Assembly (NCBI RefSeq): GCF_051106095.1
Contig: NC_135783.1
Coordinates: 196,304,947 to 196,368,946 of the forward strand
Reading direction: 5' to 3'
Origin: Pogona vitticeps
Lineage: Eukaryota; Chordata; Lepidosauria; Squamata; Agamidae
DNA: 64,000 nucleotides
Below are positions 57,894 to 64,000 of the stretch, one piece after another (within the stretch, counting starts at the first letter, position 1; each line of letters starts with the position of its first letter). The translations under genes and the position numbers were made by a program. The notes under the pieces are model-generated. The model was not told the DNA's origin. It ran no database searches and saw nothing but the letters and a program-made list of their open reading frames with translations.

Positions 57894-58002
57894 TAGAAAT
57901 AAGACTGGGACCTATGAACTAGGTATCCATCAGCTCAGATGTTAACATACCGAGTGACTTTTGGCAACCCGCTCTCTAAGCACCATTTCTCTTTCTGTAA
58001 CC

Positions 58003-58110
58003 TGTAATATTTATTTACTTACTGCCCCATTAGTGCAATGCATTGTTCTGGGTGGTTTATACCAGTAAATAAAATATATACAAATAAAACTACAAACAAA
58101 AACAAAAACA
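58003..58110 (-). repeat. LINE 3' tail, minus strand
   Basis: TATTTATTTACTTACTGCCC and CATTGTTCTGGGTGGTTTAT on the plus strand are the complement of a LINE tail ending in (AATAA)n. Confidence 0.5.
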
Positions 58111-58552
58111 TTAAAACATTTAACCAAATAAAAAAACTATGGGGATGTTAGAGATTACAAGGACAATACAAAGGATAGTGATATAGTTATTTACCTAATG
58201 CATAGCCAAACATTCTGATAAAAACAATGAAAATGAAACGTAAAACAAAAGCAGCATATAAAAATAGTACAAAAAATAATTTTACCAATATTAATCATAC
58301 AATATGTTCCACTTTCTTCTATAAGAACTAAAAGGTACATAATTTGAGTCCTAAGGGACCTCCTAGCCAAGTGCTGAACAGACTCATGTCTGCACAACTT
58401 AGCTACTACATCATGCGCTTTTTGAGATTATGCTTCAATTTTATTAGACGATTGTCCTGAAATTAGCATGAAAGAGTGAAAAAATGGTATGTATGTTTTT
58501 ATTGCCATATACTGTAGAATACTGGTAGATCTGACATACATCCAAAAACAGT

Positions 58553-58650
58553 ACTTAGTCTACAACTCTAGAAACATGCTTATAAGGGAGTAAGCACACG
58601 GAACACAGTGGGACTTAATTCTAAGTAAATGTGGACAGGATTGTTCTGTT
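58553..58650. repeat. Short MITE-like copy
   Basis: Contains ACATGCTTATAAGGGAGTAA, AGTGGGACTTAATTCTAAGT and GGACAGGATTG, landmarks of a widespread sauropsid foldback repeat (compare 6868-6926). Confidence 0.45.
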
Positions 58651-58984
58651 CATAGCTTAGAAAGAACAAGTTACAAGGGGAGGTTAAAGAGGGTGTAAAA
58701 AAGTCACATACCAGAAGTCATATAATTAATAAACCCCATTTTGGTGTTACAAGTAATATTTTCAAATTGCTTTTTAAGTTACTAATGAAGGGATTGTGAG
58801 AAGACGTTTTCAAGTGATCATGCCTTTCTCTTATCAATGCAAAAGTTGTGCTTCTTAGAAATGATGAATAATGTAATAAATAATACAACTGATTATTAAA
58901 GGGGGGGTGACATTAAAGAATAACAAACAATTCAAGTACTGTTGCAATGAGTTACATAATTAATTGCTTTTTAAAAAGTGACTT

Positions 58985-59046
58985 TCCATATTAGCCGCCT
59001 AGAGTGGTCGTATTGACCAGATAGGTGGGGTATAAATAAATAAATA
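58985..59046 (+). repeat. CR1/L2-type LINE 3' tail
   Basis: TTAGCCGCCTAGAGTGGTCG and CCAGATAGGTGGGGTATAAA followed by (TAAA)n, a very characteristic LINE end in reptiles. Confidence 0.7.
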
Positions 59047-59633
59047 AACTAAAATAGTTCTGTTCCTCTTCATGGCAAGGCTGAAAGTTAGAAAAGAATG
59101 GCATATTTTCTCAAAGCTCACATGTGTGGTAGTTGGTTGTGGTTATGGAGGTTCTCATTCAGACACACTATATTACACTAACAAGAAATGGCTTCAGGTT
59201 AAGGCCTAACCACAGTCATCTTAGATGTTTTTATATTATAAGTGCCCTTAAATCAAAATGATGATTTTCCATGTGCAAGCATGACTGAAGGAACTGTAAA
59301 CTTTACAATTTACCCCCCTCCCACCCCACGTGGGAGGAACAGGAAAGGTCTTAGGTTTAATACTGGAACATCAGTGGAACACAAAGCAGGAAAGAGCAGT
59401 TACATCACATCTTGAGTACTTAAACTAGCTTATAGGCGCGTCAACTTGGTACATCACATTGAAAAAAGGCCTTTTTGCTGAATTTTGTTTTTAATCAAGG
59501 GTGCCCCCCCCCACAAAGTTTCAAACAATGCATCCCATATAGTTCAAATCAGACGAACATGCATATTCTTTGGATTTTAACTGATTTTTTTTTAAGGTGA
59601 AAGAAGTTATCATGTATTTAATGCCACACCCAC

Positions 59634-59690
59634 CTTCTGCTCCCAGTGATAAGTCATCTTCGAAACTTCCTCCATTTTTCACCAGCATGC
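59634..59690 (-). CDS. ITPRID2: ITPRID2 exon, FEDDLSLGAE motif
   Basis: A 57-bp exon reading (G)MLVKNGGSFEDDLSLGAE. The acceptor is TTTTCAG and the donor is GTGGGT, weaker than the usual GTAAGT. The SFEDDLSLGAE motif is shared with TESPA1 and ITPRID1 and marks the start of the conserved N-terminal region. Confidence 0.92.
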
Positions 59691-60611
59691 CTGAAAAGAG
59701 GGGGTTTGGCAAGATCAACATCTACAGCCATAGTTGCTTTCCAGTTATTGTCAATGTATGGTTCACATAAAACCAAAGCAATCTGATAATCTTTAAAAAC
59801 AACATTATTATAATAATACTAAAACTGTGAAGTTAGTGAGGTTTGGGGACAAGTCTACAATGCTGCCACTAAAGGTCTGAATCTGACTGATGTTGCTATC
59901 CTGAACATGCCAAGCTGGTCTTACAAGACAAGGGACTGGGGGGGGGGGAATACTTGCAAACAGCTCTGCTCTCAAGCTAAAGAAAGCAACAATTTCAGAT
60001 CCACAAGGACCACCACACTCCTCCTGTTCTGCTCCACCAACTATAATGCAATAGAAAAACTGCATCTTAAAGCGACGATTCAGATCTCTTACCAGGGAGT
60101 TTCAAGCCCAAGAAACAGCCTGGTTCAAACATTCCCTCTCTGCCTCTGTGTATTCAAAAAAAGGAGCTCCAGCTACTGCAAAGGCTTCTTATATGCTCTG
60201 TTGCTACCTGCAGGTTCTTGTTGTACTTTGAACTTTTGCATTCTGATTTGCTCAGGTAACTTTTCAGGTGTGGCAAGTTCAGTCACAGCAAGCCAAGAAA
60301 GATTGTACCAAAAGGTTGACCTACTTCACAGTGTACTGCTTATCAACAAATTCCTTCTCTCTCTTTCCCTCTCATAGGCACACACAGTCTGCCCGGTTTT
60401 TATCACTTGGGAACAAGTGATTACAAATTCCTTAACTGTTCAAACCTCAGATCATTCCTCCGGCCTGCAAATACAGTACTGCAAAGGAACAAGACTGTCT
60501 CAACCGCTTCCAAGCAGGGTCAACTCAAAGTTATGCCTTGCATTATTATTGTGCTTTCAGAAGAAGGGGGAAAAAAACCCACACAGAACACTTAAAATAT
60601 TGGCTCCTTAC
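59691..60611 (-). other. ITPRID2 intron without recognised features
   Basis: Apart from a G9 run near 59940 nothing was recognised. Confidence 0.6.
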
Positions 60612-60661
60612 CTTTTAACACAGGGTTGCTCTGATCATCCAGAGAGGCTCCTAGGGGAGTT
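60612..60661 (-). CDS. ITPRID2: ITPRID2 exon, most 5' one visible
   Basis: A 50-bp exon reading TPLGASLDDQSNPVLK with split codons at both ends (one base at each edge). The acceptor is TTTCAG and the donor GTAAGG. In the family this follows a tryptophan- and lysine-rich stretch encoded by the first exon, which is outside the visible part. Confidence 0.9.
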
Positions 60662-60773
60662 CTGAAACCACAGAGGAGATTAAAACATGCATGGATGTCT
60701 CTAAGAAGCTGCTTGTTCACATCCTTCCTTAAAAAGTGGCAGTCTTCACATCCGCCACTTCCTCTTCCCAAAA

Positions 60774-60799
60774 ATGTGTGTGTGTGTGTGTGTGTGTGT
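60774..60799. repeat. (GT)n microsatellite
   Basis: Twelve or so TG units close to the first visible exon. Confidence 0.9.
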
Positions 60800-62156
60800 T
60801 CATGCACAAACACATACATAAACAAACTGCTTGCAAAGCAACCCCAAAGAAAACCAAGCTTCTAAAAAGACACTACTCACGAAAAAAGTGGCATAAAGTG
60901 TCAGTCTAACAAGCCCAATCAGGAAGTAAGCTCGGTGAAGCCATGTGCGTAAGATTGCACATGCAGCCCTAACTGGGCAAGCACAAGACCACTGAGGTGC
61001 TGAGTTTCGGTCAGAAGGGGGTGGGGGAAAGAAGTACACTTCCATTTCTGTATTAACTGGCAATACATTTAATTGACATTTCACACCCATTCCTCTATAC
61101 CGAGTTCTGAAAGTTTGGATATACTGTATTGAGAACACTTCAGGTTCCAAAGACAATTCAATGTAAGTTTTGAATTTATGTTGCAAATTAAAAAAAATTG
61201 CAAACAAAATTGAGAGGTTTGAGAATTTTTTTTTTTACATGTAGTACTTGACTTCTGCCCTTACTATTGGTCTGACCTCAATTCAGGCCAAGTTACCAGA
61301 GAGCAAATCCCAATTATCTTAGCAGAACTTACTTCGGAGTAAGCATGCAAAGCTTTCCATTAGCCAAGCCTGAATCCTCTGTAGGGTTGCCAGCTAAAAC
61401 TCCAAGGCAATGAGGCAGGATGCAGCCACTGGAGTTAGGATCGGCCTCCCCTGTCCAACTTGTGGCATGCCAGTTTCACTGTTAGGCCACACTAGATGGA
61501 AAGTGAAAGTCAGCACAATAACTGCATCTTCTCACACACCTTAAGAGGAGCTTTTCAAAGCATAGGTTCAGGGTGACCATGGTCAACCCGTTTAAATTAT
61601 ATTGCTGACTCTTTAAGAGACAAACAAACTTAACACAGCTTGCCTTGCTCTTGTCCTTTTAATGGCAGCCTGTTGTGCAGATATGTTGGCAAGCACTTTA
61701 TGCCCAGGAAGATTTTGTCTACTAATATGCTGGAATCACCAGGGGAAGATTTTCACAGAAAGGTGGTAAACCAGTTCACCTGTTAGCAGCCGCCTACGAA
61801 GATTCCACTGAATCCACGGCTACATGGGAAAGATTACTGTGCGCATGAGAGGAACTGTATGTTTTGCTATTTCATGCCTATTTGTTGCATGCGCCAGGTA
61901 CATCCAAGTGCATAACCGACAGCCAGAATAACTGCACACACCAGTTACACAACTTCTAGTTTATCCAACACAACTGCTCAATAGGACTTAACCATGTATC
62001 ATTTAAGGACTTCTTTCTTCCACTATTATTTTGGATACTAAAAATCATGTAACCTCATCTAGAAACACTGCAGTAACTCTGATTTAGTTTAATTGTTCCA
62101 TTCCCGCAGTAAATTCTTTGGGCTACTATCCTATACTCATTTGCCTAGAAGTAGCA

Positions 62157-62422
62157 CAGGGGTCCCCAACCCCTGGTTGATGGTCCGGTGCCAGTCCGCA
62201 GCCTTCCTTGAACTAGGCCGCGGACACTGATCTCTGCGCCCCAATGCACGGTGGGAGTGTCATGCTTGCAGAGGGGCGTGTTGTGCTCACGCACATACAT
62301 GCAACACGCCCCTCTGCGAGCGTGACACGCCCCTCTGCAAGTATACCAAGCCCAACCACAAGCGCGGGGGGTGTCTGCACCCCGCAACTGGTCCGCGGTA
62401 CGAAAAAGGTTGGGGACTACTG
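62157..62422. mobile_element. hAT MITE (CAGGGGTCCCCAACC ends)
   Basis: Left end CAGGGGTCCCCAACCCCTGG, right end AAAGGTTGGGGACTACTG, with GTCCGCAGCC and GGTCCGCGGTA subterminally. The flanking octamers match only partly, so the target duplication has decayed. The same family as 35740-36778 and 17449-17612. Confidence 0.8.
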
Positions 62423-62983
62423 CACCAGCAAACTAAATGGGACTTTCTTCTGAGTAGCCAGACACATGATTACGCTGTCAATAACAGGCAGCCAAAAGCT
62501 GTTTTATACTTTTCCCAAGCTTCCTGGCAGCTATTTTGGGTAGCTGTTGCTTCCTATGCCAGGACTGCCCCAACCAAGGAATCCCATGGATCAAGCAACT
62601 CCATTCCACACCAAAAGCTCTGGCCTTGGGCAACCATCTATAAATCCCCCAACTCATACAGGCCTGGCAGTGTTTTTCTTCTGGACAATACGAGACTGAC
62701 ATGGAAGACAGACCCAAAATGTGAATTCAAAAATACAACAGTTCAGCCCTTATATATAGCAGCTTTAAGCCACTGCACAGAAGAACAGTTCTAGAAAACA
62801 TAAAAGCTTTCCCTTTCATTCATCTTAATAGTACTGTCAAGCAGAGTGTTTTCTGATAGCTCAACCTGACTACTTTTGCTCCATAAAAAATGTAAGACAA
62901 TTTGATCTTGTTCCAAACAAAATGTCTTGATCACAGCCATCAGCCTTATATTCCTTACATGTGAAGTAAAGAATAAAATTATC

Positions 62984-63330
62984 AGTAAGGTAAAGGTTCC
63001 CCTTGATATTTAGTCCAGTTGTGTCCGACTCTACGGCGCGGTGCTCATCCCCGTCTTCAAGCCGTAGAGCCAGCGTTTGTCCAAAGACAGTTTCTGTGGT
63101 CACGTGGCCAGCACATCTAAACATGGAATGCCGTTACCTTCCCACTGTGGTGGTACCTACTTATCTACTTGCATTTACATGCTTTCGAACTGCTAGGTTG
63201 GCAGGGGCTAAGACAAGCAACAGGAGCTCACTCCGTCGCCTCAATTCGATCTTACGACTGCTGGTCTTCCGACCTTGCAGCACAGAGGCTTCTGCGGTTC
63301 AACCCACAGCACCACCACATCCCTACTAAA
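62984..63330 (-). mobile_element. Sauria-type SINE, about 345 bp
   Basis: Read on the minus strand, the tRNA-derived head starts at about 63330 with GGGATGTGGTGGTGCTGTGG; a B-box-like GATCGAATT lies near 63243-63251. The body continues past CAGTTCGAAAGCATGTAAAT, and the tail near 62984-63040 reads AGAGTCGGACACAACTGGAC and ends GGGGAACCTTTACC. The tail resembles the 3' end of BovB-type RTE LINEs, which are thought to mobilise such SINEs. Nearly full length. Confidence 0.88.
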
Positions 63331-63591
63331 ATTATCAGTAGGGCCAGATAAATGTGCTCACTGTCTTCTGTTTTAAATGTTTTGTTCCTTAACCTGAAAT
63401 GCCATTCTAACCAAAGTGATGACTCTTTCAAAACAAGACTGTTCCATTATTTTATCTCTGAAATTTTAATGGACAGCTCAACTTTAATCTTCTGCAGAGA
63501 CCCTATATATCTGTGGTAACAAGTCAAATCATCATAAACAAGAACTTGCTCTACAAGGTAAGGGAAGAGTGGGTTTCCACAGCATGTTTTT

Positions 63592-64000
63592 TTGAAATTA
63601 AAAGGCGCCTTCTTCTTGGGAGGAAAGCAATGACAAATCTTGACAGCATCTTGAAAAGCAGAGACATCACCTTGCCAACAAAAGTCCGAATAGTCAAAGC
63701 TATGGTTTTTCCTGTCGTGATGTATGGAAGTGAGAGCTGGACCATAAAGAAAACTGACCGCCGAAGACTTGATGCCTTTGAATTGTGGTGCTGGAGGAGG
63801 CTCTTGAGAATCCCCTGGACTGCAAGGAGAACAAACCTATCAGTTCTAAAGGAAATCAACCCTGAATGCTCACTTGAAGGACAGATCCTGAAGCTGAGGC
63901 TCCAGTACTTTGGCCATCTCATGAGAAGAAAAGAGTCCTTGGAAAAAAACTTGATGTTAGGAAGGTGTGATGGCAAGAGGAGAAGGGGGCGACCAAGGAT
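63592..64000 (+). mobile_element. BovB (RTE) LINE fragment, cut by the window end
   Basis: Strongly similar to 31268-31672 of the first BovB fragment: the same CTTCTTGGGAGGAAAGCAAT, CTTGCCAACAAAAGTCCGAA and GTGGTGCTGGAGGAGGCTCT. It encodes the C-terminal part of ORF2 with WTIKK and ELWCWRRLLR motifs. 5' truncated near 63592; the 3' end lies beyond 64000. Confidence 0.92.

Larger units (their letters stand above)
55881..59633 (-). other. ITPRID2 intron with LINE tails
   Basis: Holds a foldback repeat near 56635-56745, three LINE 3' tails (57755-57893, 58003-58110, 58985-59046) and a short MITE-like copy (58553-58650). No exon was recognised. Confidence 0.65.
60662..64000 (-). other. 5'-most visible intron of ITPRID2, open at the window edge
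   Basis: The acceptor TTTCAG for the exon at 60612-60661 defines its 3' end. Inside are a (GT)n tract (60774-60799), a hAT element (62157-62422), a Sauria-type SINE (62984-63330) and the start of a BovB fragment (63592 onward). The family's preceding exon, which should carry the start codon, was not found here. Confidence 0.7.

Overview
The window is vertebrate DNA, most probably from a squamate (lizard or snake). The evidence is the repeat community: BovB-type RTE LINE fragments, a tRNA-headed SINE of the Sauria type whose tail resembles BovB, a DIRS retroelement, many hAT and Tigger-like non-autonomous DNA transposons, and CR1/L2-type LINE tails. No bacterial operons, tRNA genes, rRNA or CRISPR arrays were seen.

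One host gene accounts for nearly all coding sequence. It lies on the minus strand from about 60.66 kb down to the stop codon at 4692-4694. I could place 14 coding exons by eye, all with GT-AG boundaries and all compatible in phase (3343 nt of coding sequence). The product matches ITPRID2 (SSFA2/KRAP), the actin-associated protein that tethers IP3 receptors. The first coding exon(s) are not visible and should lie beyond position 64000. The likely 3' UTR runs from 4691 down to about 2650, with two AATAAA signals on the minus strand. Positions 1-2640 appear to be intergenic.

The most striking structure is a nearly intact-looking DIRS element at about 8685-14768, sitting in the intron between the third-last and second-last exons in the same orientation as the gene. 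It has inverted terminal repeats, an internal complementary region that joins copies of both outer ends, a Gag-like frame with a zinc-knuckle and an SR-rich tract, RT/RNase H, and a tyrosine recombinase. Its tip lies only about 31 bp from the host 3' splice site.

The remaining introns hold layered repeats. These include a 1.2-kb Tigger-like element with a GC-rich palindromic core (19669-20854), a palindromic retroposed unit with 14-bp direct repeats and a hammerhead-like motif (25126-25380), a BovB fragment (about 30838-31816), an AT-rich hAT-like element (34991-35649), a 1-kb hAT element (35740-36778), a palindromic MITE (about 39108-39376), a 1.9-kb foldback Tigger-like element with a hAT copy nested in it (44569-46515), several short hAT MITEs with 8-bp duplications, and a Sauria-type SINE next to a second BovB copy that runs off the window end.
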